From FLUQ01 sp031550605 (lineage in GTDB: Bacteria; Desulfobacterota; Desulfovibrionia; Desulfovibrionales; Desulfovibrionaceae), in assembly GCA_031550605.1 (NCBI GenBank), contig JAVBOK010000099.1, forward strand, positions 1 to 22,940: a stretch of DNA of 22,940 bases, written 5' to 3'. The translations under genes were made by a program, and so were the position numbers. Each line of letters begins with the position of its first letter. Position 1 is the stretch's first letter. Of this stretch, positions 1 through 7,271 are shown in pieces. The notes beneath the pieces are model-generated. The model searched no databases and was not told where the DNA came from. It saw only the letters and a program-made list of their open reading frames with translations.

Positions 1-1143
1 GTCCATTTCCGTGGCGCCCAGCACCACGTAATCCAGAGCGTTGACCATGGTCGCCTTGTTCCACGGGTTGGCGTAGAAACCGCAGTCGTATTCCTGATGC
101 TTCGGGTTGTCGCGCAGGGATTCGATGGTGCGGGCGTCAAAACTCTGGGTGTCGAACATGGTGCGGATCAACCCTTCGTCCAGAAGCTCGCAGAACGCGC
201 CCATGATCCCGCCGATGGCGAAGGCGGCGGTGATCTTGTCGCGCAGCATGATGTCCCGCAGGTTGTGGCCCGTGGCCACGGACACCGCGCCCGCGCCCAG
301 CTGCATGCCGAAACCGTCCTTATAGTACCCTGCGTGCTCGATGACGGTCGAGGCCATCCTGGCGATGATCAGGTCCTTCGGGTTTCTGGTGCCGCGCAGG
401 GCCCCGGTGGAAATGCCCTTGGGATCGCCGATGCGGTCCACGGCCACGACGAAATCCACCTGGTACTGGGGGATGCTGACCGGGCAGAGGGGGTAATCCA
501 TCAGATTGTCGGTGACGGCCACCACGGTGTCGGCGTAGCGCGCATCCATCATGGCGTAGCCCATGGACCCGCAGGCCGCGGGCCCCTGCACGCCGTTGAT
601 GTTGCCGTAGTTGTCGCAGGCGGGCGCGGCCAGAAAGGCCACATCCACGTGCAGTTCGCCGCAATCCAGAGCCCGCGCCCGGCCGCCGTGCGGCCGCAGG
701 ATGGTGGGCCTGGCCAGACGGTTCATGGTCAGGTGCCGTCCCAGCCTGCTGCGCAGGCCGCTGGTCTGGGCGGCGGTGACCACGCCGCTTTCGAACAGCG
801 GGATCAGTTCGTCGTTGGAATCGAGAAAAGAACTGGGGGCCAGGGTCAGGTTTTTGATCCCCTTTTGGGCGATGGCCCGCATGACCATGTTCATCACGAA
901 GTCGCCGTTGCGCAGCCCGTGGTGGAAGGAAACGGTCATGCCGTCCTTCAGGCCGCTGGCCTCGATGGCTTCTTCAACGGACCGCAGAACCTTTCCGGAC
1001 GGGCCGGGCACGGCGGATTTCAGCAGGGGCCCGGCTCTGCGCGCATCCGCGGCGGGAGGCGTGGCAAAAGGCCCGGCATAGGGAACGACGGATTTGTACC
1101 CTGCGAGCGACGTGGGTATTTCACGGCCGGCAGCGTTTTTCAT
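1..1143 (-). CDS. citF: Citrate lyase alpha subunit (citrate:acetyl-ACP transferase), 3' end cut by window edge
   Basis: CitF moves the acyl carrier thioester from acetate to citrate, giving citryl-ACP and free acetate, the first half of the citrate lyase reaction in the cytoplasm. I translated the minus strand by hand from the ATG at 1143 and found 381 open codons with no stop before base 1; the family is about 510 residues, so roughly a quarter is missing. The protein begins MKNAAGREIPTSLAGYKSVV and continues with family blocks such as TVSFHHGLRNGDFVMN, YGNINGVQGPAACGSMGYA and DPKGISTGALRGTRNPKDL. The ATG overlaps the citE stop in an ATGA junction, which fixes the start and implies translational coupling. 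The gene lies last in the visible transporter-citD-citE-citF order; accessory genes for the prosthetic group may follow to the left. Codon use matches its neighbours. Identification is secure, the C-terminus is unseen. Confidence 0.95.
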   Translation of the reverse strand, partial: MKNAAGREIPTSLAGYKSVVPYAGPFATPPAADARRAGPLLKSAVPGPSGKVLRSVEEAIEASGLKDGMTVSFHHGLRNGDFVMNMVMRAIAQKGIKNLTLAPSSFLDSNDELIPLFESGVVTAAQTSGLRSRLGRHLTMNRLARPTILRPHGGRARALDCGELHVDVAFLAAPACDNYGNINGVQGPAACGSMGYAMMDARYADTVVAVTDNLMDYPLCPVSIPQYQVDFVVAVDRIGDPKGISTGALRGTRNPKDLIIARMASTVIEHAGYYKDGFGMQLGAGAVSVATGHNLRDIMLRDKITAAFAIGGIMGAFCELLDEGLIRTMFDTQSFDARTIESLRDNPKHQEYDCGFYANPWNKATMVNALDYVVLGATEMD

Positions 1144-2054
1144 GATTTTTTCTCCTCAAGGCCGGAGCCGGCGGCGGCGGCAAGGGCCAGAACCCGATTG
1201 GCGCGGGTGACCATCGGCATGTCGATCATTTTTCCGTCCAGAGCGATGACCCCGGACTTTTTGCTCACGGCCTCGTCGTATACGGCCAGCACCCGGCGGG
1301 CGTAGGCGACGTCTTTCGCGGCCGGGGTGAACACGTCATGGATGAGGGGGATCTGCCTGGGATTCACGCAGGATTTTCCGTCAAATCCCAGTTCCTTGGC
1401 CAGCAGGGTGTCGTTGCGTAACCCGTCCGGGTCGTTCAGGTCGGAAAACACCGAGTCGATGGCCTGAATGCCCGCTTCCTTGGCGGCCAGAACCAGCAGG
1501 CTGCGGGCCACGAACAGTTCGCGGCCGCCGGTGATGTCGTTGCCTCTGGTTTTTTCCGTTTTCAGCGCGGCGGCGAAATCCTCGCCGCCGATGGCGATGG
1601 CGATCATCCGGGGGCTGGCGGTGGCGATTTCATACGCGTTGCGCAGCCCCCTGGGGCTTTCGATGGACACCATGATTCTGATGGAACCCGGTTCAAAATT
1701 CCGTTCCCGCTCCACCCCGGCGATGACCTGGTCCAGTTCGCGAAGTTCGTCTCCGCTTTCCCCTTTGGGCAGCCGGACGTAATCCGGCTTCGCGGGCAGC
1801 AGCATGGCCAGGTCGTCGTGGCCCCAGGGCGTGCTGAGGTGGTTGATGCGCACCCCGACTTCGCCGGTGCGCTTCATGCGGGTCAGGGCATGGAACACCA
1901 GCTGGCGGGCGCTGTCTTTTTCATGGACGGACACGGAATCTTCCACGTCATAGATGATGCTGTCCGCGCCGTAGATGCCCGCGTCGCGCACCAGGGCGGC
2001 GTTGTTTCCGGCCGCGTACATGACGGTCCGGCGGAGTTTTTCTTGGTTGTGCAT
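1140..2054 (-). CDS. citE: Citrate lyase beta subunit (citryl-ACP lyase)
   Basis: CitE cleaves citryl-ACP into oxaloacetate and acetyl-ACP, completing the citrate lyase cycle. The 304-residue protein has the usual family length and the HpcH/HpaI-type TIM-barrel signatures: an N-terminal RRTVMYAAGNNAALVRDA block, IYDVEDSVSVHEKD (the acidic residues that bind magnesium in this superfamily), IMVSIESPRGLRNA and IAIGGEDFAAALKTEKT. The start at 2054 is preceded by GGGAGG at good spacing. It begins 10 bases after the citD stop and overlaps citF by four bases, so citDEF is one translational unit. Stand-alone CitE-like proteins also exist, for example in citramalyl-CoA metabolism, but flanking citD and citF make the citrate lyase subunit the clear choice. 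Confidence 0.95.
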   Translation of the reverse strand: MHNQEKLRRTVMYAAGNNAALVRDAGIYGADSIIYDVEDSVSVHEKDSARQLVFHALTRMKRTGEVGVRINHLSTPWGHDDLAMLLPAKPDYVRLPKGESGDELRELDQVIAGVERERNFEPGSIRIMVSIESPRGLRNAYEIATASPRMIAIAIGGEDFAAALKTEKTRGNDITGGRELFVARSLLVLAAKEAGIQAIDSVFSDLNDPDGLRNDTLLAKELGFDGKSCVNPRQIPLIHDVFTPAAKDVAYARRVLAVYDEAVSKKSGVIALDGKMIDMPMVTRANRVLALAAAAGSGLEEKKS

Positions 2055-2064
2055 GAAGCCTCCC

Positions 2065-2337
2065 TTATTGCGCGGCGCGCATGATCGCCGTCTTCACGCG
2101 GGCTTCGATGACGCAGTCCACCGCGCCCTTGTCGTTGGCCTGCACCACGGCGTCCGTGATGCCGTATTCGGCGAAGATGGCCGTGATCAGGGTTTTGATG
2201 TGCTGCCCGAACTGCTGCATCGTCGGGCAGATCAACTCCAGCCGGATGCCCGTCCCCGCGTCCGCCGGGGCCACGGAAACCAGCATGTCGGAAGATTCCA
2301 GCGTCCCGGCCTGGGCCGGTTTGCGTATGGCCAGCAT
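2065..2337 (-). CDS. citD: Citrate lyase gamma subunit (acyl carrier protein)
   Basis: CitD is the dedicated acyl carrier protein of citrate lyase. It carries the phosphoribosyl-dephospho-CoA arm through which acetyl and citryl groups are passed between CitF and CitE. The 90-residue product contains AGTLESSD near its N-terminus; by analogy with Klebsiella CitD, where the first serine of this motif carries the cofactor, the attachment site here is Ser15. The C-terminal DKGAVDCVIEARVKTA block is also typical of the family. I chose the ATG at 2337 rather than the upstream in-frame ATG at 2394 because AGGAGGA sits just ahead of it and the resulting length matches the family. The gene follows the transporter by 180 bases holding hairpins and precedes citE closely. 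Loading the cofactor needs CitX and CitG, not visible here. Confidence 0.94.
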   Translation of the reverse strand: MLAIRKPAQAGTLESSDMLVSVAPADAGTGIRLELICPTMQQFGQHIKTLITAIFAEYGITDAVVQANDKGAVDCVIEARVKTAIMRAAQ

Positions 2338-2352
2338 ATGTCCTCCTGTTCC

Positions 2353-2368
2353 GGCGGCGCGCGCCGCC
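2353..2368. repeat. 16-bp perfect GC palindrome just upstream of the citD ribosome binding site
   Basis: GGCGGCGCGCGCCGCC is a perfect self-complementary run. In the minus-strand transcript it ends five bases before the AGGAGGA that serves citD. As RNA it could fold into a short GC stem at the 5' edge of the ribosome site, protecting the citDEF message or tuning initiation. As DNA it could be an operator. The function is inferred only. Confidence 0.45.
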
Positions 2369-2467
2369 TCATAAATGGAATAAAAGGTCCTCAATAAAAT
2401 AGCGGAAGAAAGCAGGGGAAAACAAATATCGATTTCTTATCGCGGTCCATAAAGTGCATTTATAAAA

Positions 2468-2510
2468 CGGCCCCGCAAAGCAGAGCCCCCGCCTTCCGAA
2501 AGCGGGGGCC
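2468..2510 (-). terminator. Hairpin pair between transporter and citD (partial terminator or attenuator)
   Basis: Eight bases after the transporter stop the minus-strand RNA can form GCCCCCGC paired with GCGGGGGC (2509-2502 with 2492-2485). The same left arm can instead pair with GCGGGGCC at 2475-2468, which is followed by GTTTTAT. The second pairing with its short U-run resembles a weak intrinsic terminator, and the two folds exclude each other. This would let the transporter be made at a different level from citDEF. No antiterminator protein site was recognised. Confidence 0.5.
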
Positions 2511-2517
2511 CTGTCGC

Positions 2518-3873
2518 TTACAGGTGGATGATGCCCATGACGAGGGCGATGAGCATGGACAGCACCCCGAGTATCCACAGCCAGAATGTGCAGTATTTCA
2601 GGTGGTCCTTCAGTTCCACGCCGGCCAGCCCGATGGCCAGGTATGTCGTGGCGGCATGCGGGGTGACCAGCACGCCGTAGTTTTTGCCGATCAACAGGGT
2701 CTTGGCCATGTTGACGGGGTCAATGCCGAAGCTCTGGCCGGCTTTCATGGCCAGGGGCACGAAGCCGAAAAAGAAGGAGTCCGTGCCCAGCACCATGCCG
2801 ATGGGAATGGAGAAGAAGCCCAGGATCATGTGCAGATAGGGGCCCATGGCGTTGGGGATGATGTTGATGATCATCGAGGCCATGGCGCCGATCATGTCCA
2901 TCTTTTCTTTGCTGCCGGCAATGGGAAGAACCTTGGCGGTCAGCACGCCGAGGAACACGCCCGCGGCCAGCAGAATGGACGACATGGCCAGCGCTTCGGG
3001 CGCATAGGCCTTGATGCGCGCGCTCTGGTCCTTGGGATTGGGAAAGTTCACCACCAGGGTGAGGGCCAGACCGGCCATAAACGCGAAATACAGAGGAATC
3101 TTGGTAAAGCAGAGCAGCAAAATGACGGCCAGCGTCACCAACGCGTTGAACCAGATCAGCTTGGGGCGCTTCAGCGCTTCTTTCTTCGGATCAGCTTCTT
3201 CCCGCGGCATCGCCACGGTGCCGTCGACGCCCACGGCAAGGCCGGCGCCGCGCCGTTTTTCAATCACGCCCATGAAGGCGGCAAAGAACACAACAACAAA
3301 ACAACCCACGATCTGCAGGGGGATCAGGGACTGCCAGAGTTCATTGATGTCCATCTTGGTGATGACGGCCGTGCGCGCCACGGGGCCGCCCCAGGGCAGC
3401 AGGTTCATGATGCTCATGGCCGCGCCGATGATGACCAGCAACACCAGGGGCCGCATGTTCAGACGTTTGTAGATGGGCAGCATGGCGGGCACGGTGATCA
3501 AAAGCGTGGAGGCCAGCGCACCGTCCAGGTGGGCGATGATGGCGATGATGGAGGTCGTCACCGTGATCAGCACCACATTGGTGCCGGCCTTTCTGACCAG
3601 CATGTTCACAAAGGGGTCGAACATGCCCACGTCGTTCATCAGGCTGAAATAGATGATTGAAAAAATGAAAAGAACGGCCACGGGCATCGTGGTTTTGACG
3701 CCGGAGTCGATGGCCTTGAACAGGGTGTTGTAGTCCGGCAGGATCACTGCCATGCCGACGATGATGGAAACCAGAACAAAAACGGGTACCGGGGTGATCT
3801 TGGACTGAACCAGACCCCACACGATGATGCCGACCATCAGAAAGCCGGCTATAGCTAAGATAGTCTCAGTCAT
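2518..3873 (-). CDS. CitMHS-family citrate (metal-citrate) transporter
   Basis: This 451-residue polytopic inner-membrane protein resembles CitM/CitH-type secondary transporters, which import citrate complexed with Mg2+ or Ca2+ together with protons. Alternating hydrophobic segments run the whole length, about eleven to twelve spans, with a charged cytoplasmic stretch near residues 205-235 (EKRRGAG to EEADPKKEALKRPK). Blocks seen include AHLDGALASTLLITVPAMLP and MNLLPWGGPVARTA in the first half, and MVLGTDSFFFGFVPLA and LVTPHAATTYLAIGLAGVEL in the second, typical of the CitMHS/ion-transporter superfamily. The start at 3873 has GGAGGG upstream at good spacing. It is the first gene of the citrate lyase transcript, which supports citrate as substrate; the preferred metal cannot be told from sequence. 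Another di- or tricarboxylate is possible but less likely beside citDEF. Confidence 0.88.
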   Translation of the reverse strand: MTETILAIAGFLMVGIIVWGLVQSKITPVPVFVLVSIIVGMAVILPDYNTLFKAIDSGVKTTMPVAVLFIFSIIYFSLMNDVGMFDPFVNMLVRKAGTNVVLITVTTSIIAIIAHLDGALASTLLITVPAMLPIYKRLNMRPLVLLVIIGAAMSIMNLLPWGGPVARTAVITKMDINELWQSLIPLQIVGCFVVVFFAAFMGVIEKRRGAGLAVGVDGTVAMPREEADPKKEALKRPKLIWFNALVTLAVILLLCFTKIPLYFAFMAGLALTLVVNFPNPKDQSARIKAYAPEALAMSSILLAAGVFLGVLTAKVLPIAGSKEKMDMIGAMASMIINIIPNAMGPYLHMILGFFSIPIGMVLGTDSFFFGFVPLAMKAGQSFGIDPVNMAKTLLIGKNYGVLVTPHAATTYLAIGLAGVELKDHLKYCTFWLWILGVLSMLIALVMGIIHL

Positions 3874-3962
3874 GCATATCCCTCCATGGTGGATACAAAA
3901 CGCCGTGGCGCGACGCGGGACACCCTGGTCAACCGGAGGCTCTGCCGCGCTGTTATCCCACT

Positions 3963-4052
3963 AGAACAATTTTCGCTTGAAATAGCGGTTTGACGCCGAG
4001 CAAAGCTCGCCTGCGCCTGGTTCGCGGCAAGGATTTGCAGACAAATCCCTGC
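3963..4052. repeat. Intergenic repeat, copy A
   Basis: This segment resembles 19305-19379 over most of its length. Both start AGAACAATTT/AAAACAATTT and end in a nearly identical block (4020-4052 here) beginning GTTCGCGGCAAG and ending GACAAATCCCTGC, with two substitutions and one length change. Inside it GGATTTG (4031-4037) and CAAATCC (4042-4048) form a perfect stem with a four-base loop, and GAGC/GCTC forms another. Bases 4000-4026 also match 11374-11400 at 23 of 27 positions. It looks like a small non-coding dispersed element rather than a gene. Confidence 0.6.
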
Positions 4053-4168
4053 AGGGCGATTCATTCATTTCATTCATGAACTGCTCCAGATGGCTAACGT
4101 TTTCCAGGCATGCAATGCTCTAGCAAATCAGTTCCCGGCTGTGAAATTGCCTTTTTTTATGCCCGACC

Positions 4169-4207
4169 ATAACCACAGGTTATCATGCCGTCGATACAGA
4201 CAGACAA
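4169..4207 (-). promoter_or_regulatory. Candidate promoter with overlapping palindromic operator for the citrate module
   Basis: Reading the minus strand, TTGTCT (4207-4202) and TGATAA (4185-4180) are separated by 16 bases, a fair sigma-70 match. The perfect inverted repeat ATAACC-aca-GGTTAT (4169-4183) overlaps the -10 element and likely start site, the classic position for a repressor. No dedicated regulator gene lies beside it, so the binding protein is unknown. Confidence 0.4.
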
Positions 4208-4275
4208 AACAGGCTATATCGTCGGACATATCATAGTTCGGCCTTCCATGTATAGAACCGGAGAAATAAAGTCGT

Positions 4276-4313
4276 AAAAAAAATCCGGCAGCGCGTTTCC
4301 ACGCTGCCGGATT
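4276..4313 (-). terminator. Intrinsic terminator of the opine dehydrogenase/ABC transporter operon
   Basis: In the minus-strand RNA a perfect 12-bp stem (AATCCGGCAGCG, 4313-4302 paired with 4293-4282 read in the opposite sense) closes an eight-base loop and runs directly into eight U residues. It lies 26 bases past the stop of the last ATPase gene, the position expected for the end of the operon. Confidence 0.92.
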
Positions 4314-4338
4314 GCCGGCGCCCCGTGAGGGGTACCGG

Positions 4339-5313
4339 TCAGGCGTGGACGCAGGCCACTTTATGGCCGGGCGCAATCTCGCGCAACGGGATGCTTGTCT
4401 CGCATTCGGGAGAGGCTTTGGGGCAGCGCGGCATAAAACGGCAGCGCAGCGGCGGATTGATCGGACTGGTGATTTCCCCTTTGAGCAGGCGCTTTTCCTG
4501 ATGCCTCGTCTTGAGGCTGGGGATGGGAATCGCGTCCAGAAGGGCTTGGGTGTACGGGTGCAGCGGCGCGCGGAAAAGCTCTTCCGTGGGGGCCAGTTCC
4601 ACGCACTGCCCCAGATACATGACCATGATGCGGTTGCTGATGTGCTTGACCACGCTGAGGTCGTGAGTAATGAAAAGGTAGGAAAGGCCGTTGCGTTCCT
4701 GCAGATCCATCATCAGGTTGAGTATCTGCGCCTGGATCGACACGTCCAGGGCGGAGACAGGCTCGTCGCAGACGATCAGTTCCGGCGAAAGGGACAACGC
4801 GCGCGCGACGCCGATACGCTGCCGGCGGCCGCCGTCCAGTTCGTGCGGGTAGGCGTTGGCCAGCCGCTCCGCCAGACCCACCGTATCCATCAGTTCCCGC
4901 ACCTTCAGCCGCAGCGCGCGGCTGTCGCTGACCGTGCCGCAGACCTTGATCGGTTCCGCGATGATCTGGCTGACGGTCATCCGGGGGTTGAGGGACGAGT
5001 ACGGATCCTGAAAAATGATCTGCAGTTTTGTGCGCAGGGCTTTCATCTGTTTGGCGTCGCAGTTCAGGATATTCTCTCCCCTGAACAGGATTTCGCCGCC
5101 GGTCGGCTCGATCAGGCGCAGCAAAACCCGGCCCAGCGTGGACTTGCCGCAGCCGGATTCGCCCACAACGCCCAGGGTGCCGCCTTCTTCTATTTCCAGA
5201 TCCACGCCGTCCACCGCGTGCAGGTCGCCTTTGGCCGTCTTGAAATACTTTTTCAAACCCCGGCCTTCGAGCAGAAGGGAACGCGCCGCATTTTCCGCCA
5301 CAGTGGTATCCAT
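4339..5313 (-). CDS. Opp/Dpp-family ABC transporter ATP-binding protein (OppF/DppF type)
   Basis: This 324-residue cytoplasmic ATPase is one half of the nucleotide-binding pair that powers uptake through the two permeases encoded upstream. It shows Walker A GESGCGKST near residue 53, the Q-loop in IIFQDPYSSLNPRM, Walker B LIVCDEPVSALD and the switch histidine in FITHDLSVV. A C-terminal oligopeptide-transporter extension has RCRFMPRCP and further cysteines. The ABC signature reads LDGGRRQR instead of the usual LSGGQRQR; I have seen this variant in other Opp-type ATPases, so it need not mean loss of function. The start is the ATG at 5313, which overlaps the stop of the preceding gene (TGATG) and has GGAGG seven bases upstream; a GTG at 5316 is the alternative. 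It is the last gene before a strong terminator. Confidence 0.93.
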   Translation of the reverse strand: MDTTVAENAARSLLLEGRGLKKYFKTAKGDLHAVDGVDLEIEEGGTLGVVGESGCGKSTLGRVLLRLIEPTGGEILFRGENILNCDAKQMKALRTKLQIIFQDPYSSLNPRMTVSQIIAEPIKVCGTVSDSRALRLKVRELMDTVGLAERLANAYPHELDGGRRQRIGVARALSLSPELIVCDEPVSALDVSIQAQILNLMMDLQERNGLSYLFITHDLSVVKHISNRIMVMYLGQCVELAPTEELFRAPLHPYTQALLDAIPIPSLKTRHQEKRLLKGEITSPINPPLRCRFMPRCPKASPECETSIPLREIAPGHKVACVHA

Positions 5314-6314
5314 CACGCCACCTCCCCTCTTTCCGTTGCCGCGGCATCGCTTGTGAACAAATGGCAGCGGATGCTGTGCGTCCCTTCGGCCGCGACGCCC
5401 GGCTGCATCCGTTCGCAGACGGGCATGCGCCGCGAACAGCGCGGGTGGAATTTGCAGCCCCTCGGCAGGTTGGTCGGGTCCGGCATCAGGCCCTCAATGG
5501 CCTGCAGGCGGCGGGAAGACTTCTCCAGGTTCGGGATCGACCCGAACAGGCCGGCGGTATACGGGTGATGGCGGCGGCCTTCGAACAAGTCCCTGACCGT
5601 GCCCAGTTCCACGATTTCGCCGGCGTACATGATGGCCACTCTGTCGCAGGTCTGGGCCACGATGCCCAGATCGTGCGTGATGAACAGCAGGGAGGTTTTG
5701 AAGACGTTCTTCAGCCGCTGCATCAGGTCCAGCACCTGGGCCTGGATGGTCACGTCCAGCGCGGTCGTGGGCTCATCCGCCAGCAGAAGCTTGGGCTTGC
5801 AGGCCAGCGCCATGGCGATGAGCACCCGCTGCTTCATGCCCCCGGAAAACTGATGGGGAAAATCGCGTTTGCGGTCGGGGGGCAGGCCCACAAGGCGCAG
5901 AATCTCATCCACCCGTTCCGCGATCCGCTGTTTGCTCTCTCTTGTTCGATGCAGGGCCAGCACTTCTTCTATCTGTTCGCCCACCGTGTGTACCGGATTA
6001 AGGCTGGTCATGGGGTCCTGGAAAATCATGGAGATGGCGTTGCCCCTGATTGACCGCATTTCCGCTTCCGTGGCGGCGGTGATGTCCACCCCGTCGAACA
6101 GGATGCGCCCTTTTGTGATGTGCCCCACGCGGTCCGGCAACAGGCGCAGGATGGACAGCGCGGTGGTCGTTTTGCCCGCGCCGGTTTCGCCGACCAGGCC
6201 CAGCGTTTCGCCGAACGCCAGATCCAGGCTGATCTCGTTGACCGCGCGGACGGTTTCTTCTTCCGTCTCGTATACGACCGTCAGGTCGCGTATTTCCAGC
6301 AGGCGTTCACTCAT
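5313..6314 (-). CDS. Opp/Dpp-family ABC transporter ATP-binding protein (OppD/DppD type)
   Basis: This is the partner ATPase of the peptide/opine-type importer, 333 residues. Walker A is GETGAGKTT near residue 45. The Q-loop lies in MIFQDPMTSLNPVHTVGEQI, the phrase typical of OppD/DppD proteins. The signature is FSGGMKQRVLIAMAL, Walker B LLLADEPTTALD and the switch histidine FITHDLGIV. The C-terminal extension carries CKFHPRC, a later cysteine in MPVCERM and one in IRCHLF; four-cysteine tails of this kind bind an iron-sulfur cluster in at least one characterised DppD. I chose the ATG at 6314 (AGAGAG upstream, 25 bases after the permease stop) over an upstream in-frame ATG at 6362, which would overlap the permease gene and add 16 atypical residues. 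It is coupled to the next gene by a TGATG overlap. Confidence 0.93.
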   Translation of the reverse strand: MSERLLEIRDLTVVYETEEETVRAVNEISLDLAFGETLGLVGETGAGKTTTALSILRLLPDRVGHITKGRILFDGVDITAATEAEMRSIRGNAISMIFQDPMTSLNPVHTVGEQIEEVLALHRTRESKQRIAERVDEILRLVGLPPDRKRDFPHQFSGGMKQRVLIAMALACKPKLLLADEPTTALDVTIQAQVLDLMQRLKNVFKTSLLFITHDLGIVAQTCDRVAIMYAGEIVELGTVRDLFEGRRHHPYTAGLFGSIPNLEKSSRRLQAIEGLMPDPTNLPRGCKFHPRCSRRMPVCERMQPGVAAEGTHSIRCHLFTSDAAATERGEVA

Positions 6315-6339
6315 GTGCACTCTCTTTGCGGCCCCGGGG

Positions 6340-7254
6340 TCAGTTCTTGAGCCGGGGATCAAGGGCGTCGCGCAGCCCGTCCCCGATCAGGTTAAGCGAA
6401 AGGACCGTCAGGCAGATAAAAATGCCGGGGATTGTGATCAGATACGGATAATGGCGCATCTGCCCTTTGGCCGCCGCCATCATCGACCCCCATTCCGGCG
6501 TGGGGGGCTGGATGCCGATGCCCAGGTAGCTGAGCATGGTGATGGAAATGATGATGCCCGCGATGCTGAGCGTGGCCTGCACAATAATGGGGCCGATGGC
6601 GTTGGGCAGAATATGGCGCACGATGATGCGCACGTCGCCGGTGCCGCAGGCTTTGGCGGCTTCGATATATTCCTGCCCCCTGACCGAAAGGATGGCGGAA
6701 CGCACGATCCTGGCGAACTGCGGCACCTGCGCCACAGCCAGCGCGATCAGCATTTTGACCGTTCCCGTGCCCAGGGCCGCGACGATGCAGATGGCCATCA
6801 GCGTCTGGGGAATGGCCAGAAACACGTCCATGATGCGCATGAGAATATCATCCACCCGCCGGCCGTAATAGCCGGCGGCGGCCCCGATCAGCGAGCCGAA
6901 AAACAGCGACACCGCGATGGTGACCACCCCCACGGAAAGCGATATGCGCGCCCCGTACAGAATGCGGGCCAGCACATCCCTGCCGAACTCGTCCGTGCCG
7001 AAGGGGTGCTGCCAGTTGGGGGACATAAAGCGGATTCTGTAATTCTGCGTGACGGCGTCCCGGGTGTAGTCGACAAAGAGGTCCGCGAATATCGCGGCGA
7101 AAACCAATATGGCGAAAACGATCAATCCCAGCAGCGCGAGCCTGTTCTTCGCGAATCTGTGCACGATGGAGGCCAGTTGGCCGCGCCTTTTTTTCACGCC
7201 GCCGGTATCGGCTTCATCATACGTCGTTTCCGGTTCGACATAAGCCGTATTCAT
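6340..7254 (-). CDS. Opp/Dpp-family ABC transporter permease (OppC/DppC type)
   Basis: This is the second inner-membrane permease of the importer, 304 residues. A cytoplasmic N-tail of about 40 residues precedes the first membrane span (RLALLGLIVFAILVFAAIF). Next comes the family phrase WQHPFGTDEFGRDVLARILY, seen in DppC/OppC/NikC proteins, then about five further spans. The ATPase-contact EAA loop is EYIEAAKACGTGDVRIIVRH with ILPNAIGPI. The C-terminus IGDGLRDALDPRLKN is also standard. The ATG at 7254 has AGGAGAG upstream. The reading frame stays open far upstream (to 7944) through oppB, but those residues are low-complexity out-of-frame sequence and are not part of the protein. A hairpin lies in the 74-base gap before it. 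Confidence 0.93.
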   Translation of the reverse strand: MNTAYVEPETTYDEADTGGVKKRRGQLASIVHRFAKNRLALLGLIVFAILVFAAIFADLFVDYTRDAVTQNYRIRFMSPNWQHPFGTDEFGRDVLARILYGARISLSVGVVTIAVSLFFGSLIGAAAGYYGRRVDDILMRIMDVFLAIPQTLMAICIVAALGTGTVKMLIALAVAQVPQFARIVRSAILSVRGQEYIEAAKACGTGDVRIIVRHILPNAIGPIIVQATLSIAGIIISITMLSYLGIGIQPPTPEWGSMMAAAKGQMRHYPYLITIPGIFICLTVLSLNLIGDGLRDALDPRLKN

Positions 7255-7271
7255 AATTTCTCTCCTCGCAA

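Larger units (their letters stand above)
3874..4275 (-). other. Upstream/leader region of the citrate module
   Basis: These 402 bases between the citrate transporter start and the terminator of the neighbouring operon contain no credible gene. They are more AT-rich than the flanks. From the right they hold a candidate promoter and palindrome (4169-4207), a T-rich stretch and a copy of the intergenic repeat family (3963-4052). If the promoter is right, the transporter message has an untranslated leader of about 300 bases. I did not recognise any known riboswitch class. Confidence 0.5.

Noticed and set aside
97..1305. 402-codon plus-strand open frame opposite citF and citE
   Set aside because: It is antisense to two clearly recognised citrate lyase genes, and its product is Gly/His/Gln-rich with no family pattern, typical of the shadow frame in GC-rich DNA.
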